From Fluviispira multicolorata (GTDB lineage: Bacteria; Bdellovibrionota_B; Oligoflexia; Silvanigrellales; Silvanigrellaceae), in contig NZ_WFLN01000004.1 in assembly GCF_009208585.1 (NCBI RefSeq), positions 637,526 to 701,525 of the forward strand: 64,000 nt of DNA, written 5' to 3'. Positions 40,797 to 50,041 of this stretch are shown in pieces. The notes under the pieces are model-generated. The model was not told the origin of the DNA and made no database searches. It was given only the letters and a program-made list of their open reading frames with translations. The stretch's first letter is position 1; every line of letters begins with the position of its first letter. The translations under genes and the position numbers were made by a program.

Positions 40797-41617
40797 TGAA
40801 TAAAATTCATTATTCAGGTAAAAATATTCGTGTTGAAAAATATCCGTATGGTGTAAAAAAATTAATCTTTACACGCTCAGACATAAGAAATGCATTTCAT
40901 GCGGAAATGATCGAAGAAATAAATTCAATTTTATCACAAATGAAAGCGATAAAAGATGAAAATGAAATGCGCCTTCTTATATTAGAAGGAGAAGGAAAAG
41001 TATTTTGTGCAGGAGCAGATCTTTCATATATGAAAGAGCAAGCAAAAAATTCTGAAGAACAAAATATCAACGATGCAAAAGCACTTGGAAAAATGTTTTA
41101 TAGTTTAGCAGATTTTCCCTGTCCCGTTTTAAGCGTTGCAAAAGGAGCTGCCATCGGAGGTGGTTTAGGAATTATTGCATGTTCTGATTTTGTTATATGC
41201 GATGAAAATACAATATTTGCCACAAGCGAAGTTTTATTAGGAATTGTTCCTGCAGTAATTAGTCCGTATATTATAAGAAAAATAGGTGTAGGACATTCAT
41301 CTTCTTTTTTATTAAGAGGCAAGAAAATGACTGCAGTAGAATGTGAAAAAATGGGGCTTATTAATAAGGTAACAGATTCTCACAATTTACAAAAAGATTT
41401 AGAAAAAATTATACTTGAATTTATTATGGCAGCTCCAAACGCAGCAAGAAGAACAAAAGATCTTATAAAAAATGCATCTCCACTTCCAAGTCAAGCACAG
41501 TTTGATTTTACTGTTCAACAAATTGCAAAAGCAAGAAGCAGTGAAGAAGGAAAAGCAGGGTTGAATTCCTTCTTTGAAAAAACCACTCCATTTTGGTGCC
41601 ATGGAATAAAAAAATGA
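40796..41617 (+). CDS. liuC: Enoyl-CoA hydratase, probable methylglutaconyl-CoA hydratase
   Basis: This 273-residue crotonase-fold enzyme probably hydrates 3-methylglutaconyl-CoA to HMG-CoA after the carboxylase step. The CoA-binding oxyanion motif is VFCAGADLSYMKEQ and the second oxyanion loop is AAIGGGLGIIACSDF. ATSEVLLGIVPAVISPYII supplies the region that normally carries the catalytic Glu. The start overlaps the atuA-like stop by one base, and the stop overlaps the next ATG as ATGA, so the three are translationally coupled. The specific substrate is inferred from the MCC genes on both sides. Confidence 0.88.
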   Translation: MNKIHYSGKNIRVEKYPYGVKKLIFTRSDIRNAFHAEMIEEINSILSQMKAIKDENEMRLLILEGEGKVFCAGADLSYMKEQAKNSEEQNINDAKALGKMFYSLADFPCPVLSVAKGAAIGGGLGIIACSDFVICDENTIFATSEVLLGIVPAVISPYIIRKIGVGHSSSFLLRGKKMTAVECEKMGLINKVTDSHNLQKDLEKIILEFIMAAPNAARRTKDLIKNASPLPSQAQFDFTVQQIAKARSSEEGKAGLNSFFEKTTPFWCHGIKK

Positions 41618-43641
41618 AAAAATTATTAATCGCAAATAGAGGCGAAATTTCGCGAAGAATATTTAAAGCAGCAAAGGAAAGAGGATTTATTGTAGCAGTG
41701 ATTGTAACTTTAGAAGACTCAGACTCTTTAATTTGCCATGAAGTTGATCATATTATCGAAGTATCTAATTTCTTAAATGCCATAGAAATTGTTGAAAAAG
41801 CTAAAAAATGGGGAGCTGATTTTATCCACCCTGGATATGGCTTTTTATCGGAAAACTTTGAATTTGCAGAGTTAGTTGAGAAGTCTAAGATATCTTTTAT
41901 TGGTCCAACCTCTCAAAATATTAAAATGATGGGCAGTAAAGAAACTGCAAAAAAAATTGCTCAGAAATGCTCAGTCCCAACTCTTGATGCCCTCTTTTCA
42001 AGTGATTTAAAAAAAATTCCGGCAGATAAATGGGAACAAGAATTAAAAAATAGAAAAATTTACTCACCCTTTCTTGTTAAAGCAAGTGGGGGAGGCGGTG
42101 GTCGAGGCATGAGAATAGTAGAAGATGTTCATGAGCTCCCTCAAGCAATTAAGAGAGCTTCTGAAGAAGCAAAAGCCTCATTTAATGACAGCACTGTATT
42201 TGTTGAACGTTATCTTAAAAATCCAAGACATATTGAAATTCAAGTTTTTGGAGATGGTCTTGGTGGAGGAGTCTTTTTTGGAGAAAGGGAATGCTCTCTG
42301 CAAAGAAGACATCAAAAAGTAATGGAAGAAGCACCCTCATCACAAGTAAATGAAGAGCTCAGAGAGAAAATGGGTAAAGCTTCCTTGGCTTTAATTAAAG
42401 AAACACAATATAAAGGAGCTGGTACTTTAGAATATTTACTTGACGATGAGGGCCGGTTTTATTTCTTAGAAATGAATACGCGCTTACAAGTTGAACATCC
42501 TGTTACAGAAAATGTATATAATATTGACCTAGTTCACGCTCAAATTGATCTAGCAGAAGGAAAATGGCCCGATTCATTTCCAGACCCCAAACAGTTTCAC
42601 TTATTAAAGCCACAAGCTGTTTCGCTTGAAGCACGTATTCTTGCTGAAGATCCACGCAATCAATTTTTACCTACTCCTGGTAAAATTACTTTTTATCAAG
42701 AACCAAAGGGAGAAGGCATTCGTATTGATACAGGCGTTACTGAAGGCTCACGTATTAACTCAAACTTTGACTCTCTCATTGCAAAATTAATTGTTACTGC
42801 ACCCAATCGTGCTTTGGCAGTAAAAAAATTACGAATTGCATTAGAAAATTTTTCTATTTTTGGTTTCACAACAAATTTATCTTTTCTTCATTCAATAGCA
42901 ATGCACAATGATTTTTTAATTGGAAAAGAATCGACACATTGGATAGCAGATAATATAAAATCCCTTATAAATTATAATATTTCTCAAAATTTAAAAGCCC
43001 TTTTTGAATGCAAAAAATTTAGGGAACAACTTTCAATTCTGATTCGAGGAGTGGAAAAGAGCTCTCAAATTAATAATACTTTTTTAAATCAAGGAAGAAA
43101 TTTCACTAATGTAACAACAAATTTAGAAAGTAAGTTAAATTTCGATTTTTTCATCACAAAGTCTTCTGAAAAAAATAAATTTTATGTTGCTGGAAATTCA
43201 ATCATAAAATTTTTACAAGAAAATGATGAGCAAAATAGTTTAAACTCTGAACTGAATAATACTTTATCTAATCTTTCATTTTATAATCAGGAAGTTAAAA
43301 TTCCTTTTTATGCACTAAAATTAACTCCCCAAGAAATACAAGTCTGTTTATTTGGAGAGTATTTAATACTTGAGTGCCCTTATTACAATGAAAGCAGAAG
43401 CAATAAATCATCTTCTGGGAGTGGCGAAATACGCGCTCCTATGGCAGGTAAAGTATTTGAAGTTCTTGTTTCTGAGGGACAAGAAATTTCTGCAGGACAA
43501 GTTCTTTTCATTGTTGAATCAATGAAAATGCAGCTTGAGGTTAAATCTGCTGAAAATGGAAAAGTAAAAGAAGTTTTTGTTAAACAAGGTCAGATTTTGT
43601 CGGGCTCCGATGTAATGGCTATGATACATTTAAATGTATAG
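41614..43641 (+). CDS. liuD: Methylcrotonyl-CoA carboxylase alpha subunit (biotin carboxylase + biotin carrier)
   Basis: This 675-residue biotin-dependent subunit carboxylates biotin with ATP and bicarbonate and delivers it to the beta subunit. The order is a biotin carboxylase domain (KKLLIANRGEISRRI, ATP-grasp loop GGGGRGMR, FLEMNTRLQVEHPVTE) of ~450 residues, a divergent linker, and a C-terminal biotinyl domain with ESMKM (biotin-accepting Lys638). I start at the ATG at 41614, which overlaps the liuC stop (ATGA) and gives the usual N-terminus. A TTG 21 nt earlier is less likely. Domain order and length are those of MCC/PCC alpha chains. Confidence 0.92.
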   Translation: MKKLLIANRGEISRRIFKAAKERGFIVAVIVTLEDSDSLICHEVDHIIEVSNFLNAIEIVEKAKKWGADFIHPGYGFLSENFEFAELVEKSKISFIGPTSQNIKMMGSKETAKKIAQKCSVPTLDALFSSDLKKIPADKWEQELKNRKIYSPFLVKASGGGGGRGMRIVEDVHELPQAIKRASEEAKASFNDSTVFVERYLKNPRHIEIQVFGDGLGGGVFFGERECSLQRRHQKVMEEAPSSQVNEELREKMGKASLALIKETQYKGAGTLEYLLDDEGRFYFLEMNTRLQVEHPVTENVYNIDLVHAQIDLAEGKWPDSFPDPKQFHLLKPQAVSLEARILAEDPRNQFLPTPGKITFYQEPKGEGIRIDTGVTEGSRINSNFDSLIAKLIVTAPNRALAVKKLRIALENFSIFGFTTNLSFLHSIAMHNDFLIGKESTHWIADNIKSLINYNISQNLKALFECKKFREQLSILIRGVEKSSQINNTFLNQGRNFTNVTTNLESKLNFDFFITKSSEKNKFYVAGNSIIKFLQENDEQNSLNSELNNTLSNLSFYNQEVKIPFYALKLTPQEIQVCLFGEYLILECPYYNESRSNKSSSGSGEIRAPMAGKVFEVLVSEGQEISAGQVLFIVESMKMQLEVKSAENGKVKEVFVKQGQILSGSDVMAMIHLNV

Positions 43642-43728
43642 TAAAAGAAAGAATGATTTATTATTAAGCTTTACAAAAAATATGCAACTGTAATTTAAGA
43701 AATCTCATTATTATAGAGGACCTAATTA

Positions 43729-44880
43729 ATGACAAACTATCACAGTAATGCCCAAGAAATTAGAGAAGTCATTCAAACAGTCAGAGCATTTGCAGCAAAA
43801 GAACTTGCTCCCTATGCAGATGAACTCGACCGTGAAGAGAGGCTTGCACCAGGAATTTTTCGCCGATTGGGTGAACTAGGAATCTTAGGACTTACCTGCC
43901 CAGAAGAGTTTGGCGGCGCAAAATTAGGAGCCGTTTCAGTTGTCGCTGTCATGGAAGAGTTGAGCTATGCTTGTCCTGGAACTTGCCTGAGCTATTTAGC
44001 TCATGCGCTTCTTTTTACGCATAATTTTGCTCAAAATGCTTCACCAGAGCAATTGGTTCGCTATCTTCCTAATTGCATTTCAGGAGAGATGGTGGGTGGC
44101 ATGGGCATGACCGAACCTAGTGCAGGTTCTGACGCAATTGGTATGAAAACCAGAGCTGTTCGCAGAGGCGATCATTACGTAATAAATGGTTCGAAAATGT
44201 TTATTACAAATGGCCCTGTTGCAGATATTTTTCTTGTGTATGCACGCACTGGAGATAATAGAAATGATCTATCTACTTTTATAATTGAACGAGGTTTTCA
44301 AGGCTTTTCAGTAGGAAAAAAGCTTTCAAAAATGGGTATGCGTGCAAGTCCGACAGGCGAGTTGATTTTTAAAGATTGCATTGTACCCGCTGAAAATCTT
44401 GTAGGGTCAGAAGGTTCCTCTGTAAAGCACATGATGAAAAATCTTGATATTGAAAGAGTCGGACTCGCTGCCATGTCCCTTGGTATTGCAAGAGCATGTC
44501 TTGATCATTCTTTAAAATATGCTCAGGAACGCCAACAATTCAATGAAAATATTATTAACTTTCAATCTGTTAGCGAAAAAATTGCAAACATGTATATTGG
44601 TTACCGAGCTGCACGGGCATTTGTTTACGAAGCCGCTCAAGTCATTGAAGAAGGCAGACGGGCAAATCAAGAAGCAGCTGCTGCAAAAGTATTTGCTTCA
44701 GAAATGGCAACTAAGGTAGCTCTCGACGCCATACAAGTACTTGGCGGTTATGGTTATATAAGAGAGTTCCCTGTGGAACGTCTTATGCGTGACGCTAAAT
44801 TACTAGAAATTGGTGGTGGAACAAGTGAAATATTGCGTAGCATTATTGTAAAGGAGTTTGTTCGTAAAAGTAGCAAATAG
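43729..44880 (+). CDS. ivd: Isovaleryl-CoA dehydrogenase
   Basis: This 383-residue FAD acyl-CoA dehydrogenase supplies 3-methylcrotonyl-CoA, the MCC substrate. Motifs include GGMGMTEPSAGSDAIGMKTRA, FITNGPVADIFLVYAR and SKMGMRASPTGELIF. The probable catalytic base is Glu242 in LDIERVGLA, the helix-G position used by isovaleryl-CoA dehydrogenases. The position where medium-chain enzymes carry Glu is Gly363 here (EIGGGTSEI), which supports IVD rather than MCAD-type specificity. GAGGA precedes the ATG. An 87-nt gap separates it from liuD. HMG-CoA lyase (liuE) and a LiuR-type regulator are not in this window. Confidence 0.9.
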   Translation: MTNYHSNAQEIREVIQTVRAFAAKELAPYADELDREERLAPGIFRRLGELGILGLTCPEEFGGAKLGAVSVVAVMEELSYACPGTCLSYLAHALLFTHNFAQNASPEQLVRYLPNCISGEMVGGMGMTEPSAGSDAIGMKTRAVRRGDHYVINGSKMFITNGPVADIFLVYARTGDNRNDLSTFIIERGFQGFSVGKKLSKMGMRASPTGELIFKDCIVPAENLVGSEGSSVKHMMKNLDIERVGLAAMSLGIARACLDHSLKYAQERQQFNENIINFQSVSEKIANMYIGYRAARAFVYEAAQVIEEGRRANQEAAAAKVFASEMATKVALDAIQVLGGYGYIREFPVERLMRDAKLLEIGGGTSEILRSIIVKEFVRKSSK

Positions 44881-44940
44881 TCATATTTTCTTTTACATAC
44901 TCTCTGTATTGAAAGTTTTATAGTATACGCCTACAATTTA

Positions 44941-44980
44941 TAGAATGAAGTGAGAGATAACGAATTCTCACTTCATTCTA
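44941..44980. repeat. Perfect 15-bp hairpin between ivd and the phosphatase gene
   Basis: TAGAATGAAGTGAGA (44941-44955) pairs perfectly with 44966-44980 around a 10-nt loop. It begins 60 nt after the ivd stop and ends 4 nt before the AGGGAGAG ribosome binding site of the next gene. No T-run follows on either strand, so it is not a canonical intrinsic terminator. It may be a transcript-stabilising 3' stem, a processing site or a translational control element. Confidence 0.55.
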
Positions 44981-44997
44981 ATTAGGGAGAGTGTGTT

Positions 44998-45924
44998 TTG
45001 CAGGACAGTTCAAATAACCTTGTTATAAAAAGTTTGGCACCATCAACAGAACGTTTGCCTCTTTTTATAGTAGGTGATGTTCATGGATGTGCACGTGAAC
45101 TTGCCGAACTTATTGAAACTGCTAAAAAACATATACCAAAGTTTCAATTGTTACTTGTTGGTGATCTATTTACCAAAGGACCTGACCCTGTCGGTGTATT
45201 TGAAATAATACAAGAATATTCCGCATTATGTATTAAAGGGAATCACGACTGGGCACTTTGGTCAACTATTCAACAGGCTCAAAAAAGAAGTTTTCATACT
45301 TTAGCAGAACACACTAAGCAAACTTTACATCTCATTCGTTACCATAAACGAGCAATTTTTGATTTACTTTGTGCATTACCACACGCATATACAACAACAG
45401 TTGTCTCTCAATTAAAAAGAAGCCATTGGGAAAAAGAATATCCACTTATTATTGTTCATGCAGGAATTGATTCTACAAAGGGACTGCTTGGCACTACAGA
45501 AAGAATGCTTTTAACTGCACGCTATGTCAGATGGGACTCCAAAGCATCTGAAAAAAGATTATTAGTTGTTCCTTCAGGCTATCGTTCTGAAGTCTTAAAT
45601 TCTTTGTCGCAAAATAATATAAATTCTGAAAATAACGAAAATCATATCCAAAGGGAACGCTTTAGATGGCATGAATTACATAATGGTCCTGCATTAATAG
45701 TATTTGGCCACGATGCAAAACAAGGCTTATTTCGTAAAACACTTCCAACCGGTCGACCCATTTGTGTTGGAATTGACACAGGCTGTACCTATGGAAATAG
45801 CTTGACTGGTTATTTTCCTGAGGTAGATTTGGCAATTCAGGTAAGGTCACAAAGAAAATACTTTGATATCAAAAAAAATATTATTCTTCTTAAGCCTCAT
45901 CAAACAAAGTATGCTGCGGTTTAA
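44998..45924 (+). CDS. PP2A-like metallophosphoesterase
   Basis: This 308-residue calcineurin-like phosphatase is probably cytosolic. The dimetal-site motifs appear in the standard order: GDVHGCARE (~25-33), VGDLFTKGPDP, KGNHDWALW, a His in VHAGID and a C-terminal FGHDAKQG with GIDTGCTYG. The GDVHG...GDxxxxGP...GNHD pattern is shared by bacterial Ser/Thr phosphatases (PrpA-like) and diadenosine tetraphosphatases (ApaH-like), and I cannot choose between these. The start is a TTG, preceded by AGGGAGAG. It is followed 25 nt later by an AMP-binding-family gene and then by the PrkA module, so a role in signalling is possible. Confidence 0.85.
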   Translation: MQDSSNNLVIKSLAPSTERLPLFIVGDVHGCARELAELIETAKKHIPKFQLLLVGDLFTKGPDPVGVFEIIQEYSALCIKGNHDWALWSTIQQAQKRSFHTLAEHTKQTLHLIRYHKRAIFDLLCALPHAYTTTVVSQLKRSHWEKEYPLIIVHAGIDSTKGLLGTTERMLLTARYVRWDSKASEKRLLVVPSGYRSEVLNSLSQNNINSENNENHIQRERFRWHELHNGPALIVFGHDAKQGLFRKTLPTGRPICVGIDTGCTYGNSLTGYFPEVDLAIQVRSQRKYFDIKKNIILLKPHQTKYAAV

Positions 45925-45949
45925 TATGAATTAGATTGGATAGCTTTCT

Positions 45950-47809
45950 ATGCATGTTCATGATTCTAATACTTCTGCTTCTCCAGAGTTATCAACGATT
46001 GTTCATTTATTTAAAGGAAGTGAAGCTTTCTTAGATTTATTTCTCAAACAATCTGCTCGTACAAATTATGTAACAATTCGAACTTATTGCAATGGGGCTT
46101 GGCATCAGCTTTCAGGAAAAGATTTCTGCGCTCATTTAGGACGAGCCGTTGAATATTGGACACAAATTCTACCTATTGAGCAGCGTCAACATGGACAAAG
46201 TATAATATTAATTGGCAGAAACTCTTACAACTCATTTGTAGCAACTTGCGGAGCAATTCTCGCAGGTCTAGATGTAATGTGTGCTCCTCCTCATATGTCT
46301 AAGAATGATTTAAAATGGTGCTTAAATTATTTTAAAGGCGTTGCAATTGCAACAGACATTCATGAATTGGCTACTCAACTTGATGGTTTTTCAGTGCCTG
46401 TTATGAATATTTCTCAAGCAGCTTGGATGCCACAAGATAAGCACAATGAGCCTGCTCTATTAACACTCTACCGTGAATATAAAAGCGCTCGAGACGCTTC
46501 GTTACCCAAAAAAGTATCACATGAAAATAAGCATGAAGAAGTTAATGAATCTAAAGAAAGTGAAACTAAAGTTTCACTTATTCCAGATGACTCACCATGG
46601 AGAAATATATCACCAGGAAGATTTGCTTTTGTTTCATTTGGTCATGATGGTTTTCAAAAACCAGAAATATTAAAACCAGACGCTCTTATTATAACCGCAC
46701 AAAATTTTATAATTCATGCAGAATTTCCTAAACAAATATTTTGGAAAAGCATAGAATTAATGCCTCCTAGCAATCCGTTTTCGCATTTAAGTCGATTTTG
46801 CGCCATGCTTAAAAATGGGATAATTGGTTTTCCAAATCCAAGCGCAGATTGGGAAACTAATATAAGAATTCTTAGGCCAAGTTATATTTTTGCAAGTTCT
46901 CATGAAATGGAGCAAGTTTGCTCATTTATAGATAAAGTCTCAAAAAGATCGATTAATAATTCACGGTTTAAATTAAGTGAAAAAATCGATAAAATACAAA
47001 ATTTAATGGCTTCATCTAAGGCTATGAAAATTCCAGAAGGAGCCTTCGATATTTTAAAGCGCTCACTGCGAAAAGCATCTCGTCTTTTAGCAGGCCATGC
47101 TTTCTTAAAAGAAGCGGTTGAAGATTTATCCTTTATTGTGCATGGACTTGCGCCTGCACAAGAAGCTTACGTAAGAACGCTTGAAAAACTCGGCATTCCT
47201 ATACTTGAGTCCTATGGCACGACCCATGCTTCAGGTATGTTATCATGCAACTTATTTCATGCAGCCCATTATAAAGTCATTGGAACTCCCCTACCCCATG
47301 TTAACTTTCGCCTAGGGGCACATTCTACTTTGGAATACCGACTTTCCTTTGCGGAATTTGAAAATGCTGGAAAATGGGAAGAAACCGGTGATGTTGCACA
47401 AATGACTCCCTTTGGATTTATAATTACAGGGCGAAAAAAACATCTATTTGTAACTTTAGGAGGAACTGTTGTCTCTCCTGTCAGATTGGAACAACTTTTA
47501 AAAGAAGATGAAATTATTTCGGACGTGTGTGTCATTGGTGATAAGTTACCTTATCTTTCTGCATTAATTGTTTTAAATCACAATGCCCTTGCTGATTATC
47601 GCGCGCATCCTGAGAAAATAAAAGATCAAGTTCAAACAATTGTAAATAAAGTAAATGAAAACCTACCACGCAACGTTACTTTAAAAAAGTTTTCAATACT
47701 TGATAAACCATTTACAGAAGCCACTGGCGAAAAACTTACAAATGGGGAAATCAATAGACTTAAAATACAAGAGACAAGAGCAGGACTTATAAGCTCCCTT
47801 TATCAATAA
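45950..47809 (+). CDS. AMP-binding (acyl-CoA synthetase-like) protein with altered active-site motifs
   Basis: This 619-residue ANL-superfamily protein is most like long-chain acyl-CoA synthetases. The C-terminal half keeps ETGDVAQMTPFGF, ITGRKKHLFVTLGG and a terminal K-containing EKLTNGEINR. However, the ATP P-loop (normally S/T-S-G-T-T-G-x-P-K) reads SFGHDGFQK at 229-237, losing the Ser/Thr-Thr residues. The YGxTE motif reads YGTTH (422-426), losing the Mg-linked Glu. About 40 charged residues (190-230) precede the P-loop. It may be a non-catalytic or re-tasked family member. It lies 25 nt after the phosphatase gene, is probably co-transcribed with it, and is upstream of prkA. Confidence 0.75.
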   Translation: MHVHDSNTSASPELSTIVHLFKGSEAFLDLFLKQSARTNYVTIRTYCNGAWHQLSGKDFCAHLGRAVEYWTQILPIEQRQHGQSIILIGRNSYNSFVATCGAILAGLDVMCAPPHMSKNDLKWCLNYFKGVAIATDIHELATQLDGFSVPVMNISQAAWMPQDKHNEPALLTLYREYKSARDASLPKKVSHENKHEEVNESKESETKVSLIPDDSPWRNISPGRFAFVSFGHDGFQKPEILKPDALIITAQNFIIHAEFPKQIFWKSIELMPPSNPFSHLSRFCAMLKNGIIGFPNPSADWETNIRILRPSYIFASSHEMEQVCSFIDKVSKRSINNSRFKLSEKIDKIQNLMASSKAMKIPEGAFDILKRSLRKASRLLAGHAFLKEAVEDLSFIVHGLAPAQEAYVRTLEKLGIPILESYGTTHASGMLSCNLFHAAHYKVIGTPLPHVNFRLGAHSTLEYRLSFAEFENAGKWEETGDVAQMTPFGFIITGRKKHLFVTLGGTVVSPVRLEQLLKEDEIISDVCVIGDKLPYLSALIVLNHNALADYRAHPEKIKDQVQTIVNKVNENLPRNVTLKKFSILDKPFTEATGEKLTNGEINRLKIQETRAGLISSLYQ

Positions 47810-47894
47810 AAAATCATATACTATTTAATTTGCGACTGCGTTTTTTTTGAGATACTCTTAATATATAAATTCCATCACACTCTTTGGAGGTCTC

Positions 47895-49961
47895 ATGCAA
47901 CTGCATACTGAAAAAGTTTTCGAGCTTGTGAAAGAGGTTTATAGTCCGTCGCTTTTTAATGAGTTGAATTGGGTAGGAACTTATGTTGATTATTTAGCAA
48001 TGATAGAAAAAAATCCAAAACTATGTCGTACAGCATTTCAACGCATATTTGATTTAATTATGCATTTTGGTTCTTATGAATATGTTGAACACAAAAAGAA
48101 ACTTATTCATTATAAATTTTTTGATGATCCACTTAACAATGGAAAAGATGCTGTTTTTGGCTTAGATGTGCATATTGCAAAATTAGTTAATTTTTTTAAA
48201 GCTGCTTCGTTACGTTATGGTCCAGAAAAAAGAGTTTTACTATTACATGGTCCTGTTGGCAGTTCAAAATCAACGATTGCACGCATGTTGAAAAAAGGCG
48301 TGGAATGGTATTCTAACCAAACTGATGGTGCCTTATATACTTATGAATGGATAAATCTCCATGATAAATTAAAAATGGAAGATACTATGCCATGTCCTAT
48401 TCATGAAGACCCTCTCCGTATTATTCCTGAAGAAGCACGAATTAAAGTATTAAGTCTCCTCAATAAAGGAAAAAACTTTCAAGAAAGAATTCATATTGAA
48501 GGAAGTTTATGTCCTGCATGCCGTTACGTCTATAATGATTTGATGCGGCAATATAATGGTGATTGGGATAAATTAACAAGAAATCATATAAGTATTAAGC
48601 GCCTTTTACTTTCTGAAAAAGACAGGGTCGGAATTGGCACATTCCAACCAAAAGATGAAAAAAATCAGGACTCCACAGAATTAACAGGAGATCTCAATTA
48701 TAGAAAAATTGCTGAATATGGCTCGGACTCTGATCCCCGTGCATTTAACTTTGATGGAGAATTTAATATTGCAAATAGAGGAATTGTTGAATTTGTTGAA
48801 ATGTTAAAACTTGATGTAGCATTCCTCTACGACTTATTAGGAGCCTCACAAGAGCATAAAATTAAACCAAAGAAGTTTGCACAAACTGATATTGACGAAG
48901 TTATTATTGGTCACACAAATGAACCTGAGTACAGAAAATTACAAAATAATGAATTTATGGAAGCTCTCAGAGATAGAACTGTTAAAATTGATGTACCCTA
49001 TATTACAAAATTAAAAGAAGAAGTAAAAATATATAGGAAAGACTTTAACCCAGAGACAGTTCCTCATATACACATTGCTCCACATACAATTGAAACAGCA
49101 GCAATGTGGGGAATATTAACCCGCCTTGAAGAACCTAAAAAAGCTAACTTAACAGTTATGCAAAAAATGAAATTATATGATGGAAAAACATTATCCGGAT
49201 ATACTGAAGATAATATTAAAGAATTGAGAAAGGATGCTCTTCGCGAAGGTCTTGATGGAATTTCTCCTCGATATATCCAAGATAAATTATCAAACTCTCT
49301 AGTTGAAGACAGGGGAAATGGCTGTATAAATCCATTTATTGTACTAAATGAACTAGAGGGTGGACTAAAAAATCACAGTCTCATTAGAGATGAAGAAACG
49401 AAAAAAAGATATAGAGAGCTTCTTGCAGTTGTTAAACAAGAATATGAAGATATCGTAAAAAATGAAGTACAAAGGGCTATTTCAGCAGATGAAGAAGCAA
49501 TTGCGAAATTATGTGGAAATTATATCGATAATGTAAAAGCATATACTCAAAAAGAAAGAGTCAGAAATAAATACACGGGAATGAGTGAAGAGCCTGACGA
49601 AAGACTGATGCGGAGTATTGAGGAAAAAATTGATATCCCAGAAAGTCGCAAAGATGATTTCAGAAGAGAGATTATGAACTATATCGGTGCATTGGCGCTC
49701 GAAGGAAAAATATTTGACTATAAAACCAATGAACGTCTGCACAAAGCTCTTGAACTTAAACTCTTTGAAGATCAAAAAGACACAATTAAATTAACAAGTC
49801 TTGTTAGCAACGTTGTTGATAAAGAAACACAAGCAAAAATTGATGTTGTTAAAAATCGCCTTATTAAAAATTATGGATACTGCGATATCTGTGCAACAGA
49901 TGCTCTTCATTTTGTTGCAAGTATATTTGCACGTGGTGATGTGAAAAGAAATTTAAATTAA
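47895..49961 (+). CDS. prkA: PrkA serine protein kinase
   Basis: This 688-residue PrkA/YeaG protein has an AAA+-type domain first (Walker [10 protein letters not shown], residues 119-127) and the PrkA C-terminal kinase-like domain after ~residue 420. A Cys pair in [15 protein letters not shown] and another in CPIHEDPLR are typical of the family. It acts in the cytosol in stationary-phase, starvation and sporulation-type responses. A strong GGAGG precedes the ATG. It opens the prkA-yeaH-spoVR block, whose three members co-occur widely and are thought to work together. A hairpin in the 80-nt gap to yeaH may set different expression levels. Confidence 0.95.
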   Translation: MQLHTEKVFELVKEVYSPSLFNELNWVGTYVDYLAMIEKNPKLCRTAFQRIFDLIMHFGSYEYVEHKKKLIHYKFFDDPLNNGKDAVFGLDVHIAKLVNFFKAASLRYGPEKRVLLLHGPVGSSKSTIARMLKKGVEWYSNQTDGALYTYEWINLHDKLKMEDTMPCPIHEDPLRIIPEEARIKVLSLLNKGKNFQERIHIEGSLCPACRYVYNDLMRQYNGDWDKLTRNHISIKRLLLSEKDRVGIGTFQPKDEKNQDSTELTGDLNYRKIAEYGSDSDPRAFNFDGEFNIANRGIVEFVEMLKLDVAFLYDLLGASQEHKIKPKKFAQTDIDEVIIGHTNEPEYRKLQNNEFMEALRDRTVKIDVPYITKLKEEVKIYRKDFNPETVPHIHIAPHTIETAAMWGILTRLEEPKKANLTVMQKMKLYDGKTLSGYTEDNIKELRKDALREGLDGISPRYIQDKLSNSLVEDRGNGCINPFIVLNELEGGLKNHSLIRDEETKKRYRELLAVVKQEYEDIVKNEVQRAISADEEAIAKLCGNYIDNVKAYTQKERVRNKYTGMSEEPDERLMRSIEEKIDIPESRKDDFRREIMNYIGALALEGKIFDYKTNERLHKALELKLFEDQKDTIKLTSLVSNVVDKETQAKIDVVKNRLIKNYGYCDICATDALHFVASIFARGDVKRNLN

Positions 49962-49974
49962 TAAAATACTTGAA

Positions 49975-49999
49975 GGGCTGTTATTGCATTTAACAGTCC
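49975..49999 (+). repeat. Hairpin between prkA and yeaH
   Basis: GGGCTGTTA (49975-49983) pairs with TAACAGTCC (49991-49999) with one G-U wobble, loop TTGCATT. CTT/AAG just outside can extend the stem with bulges. It starts 14 nt after the prkA stop. No T-run follows, so it is more likely an RNA-processing or 3'-stabilising stem that lets prkA and yeaH be expressed at different levels. Confidence 0.5.
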
Positions 50000-50041
50000 A
50001 AGTCTCATGAATATATCTTCTTAAAGGAGAGGTTCATTAAG

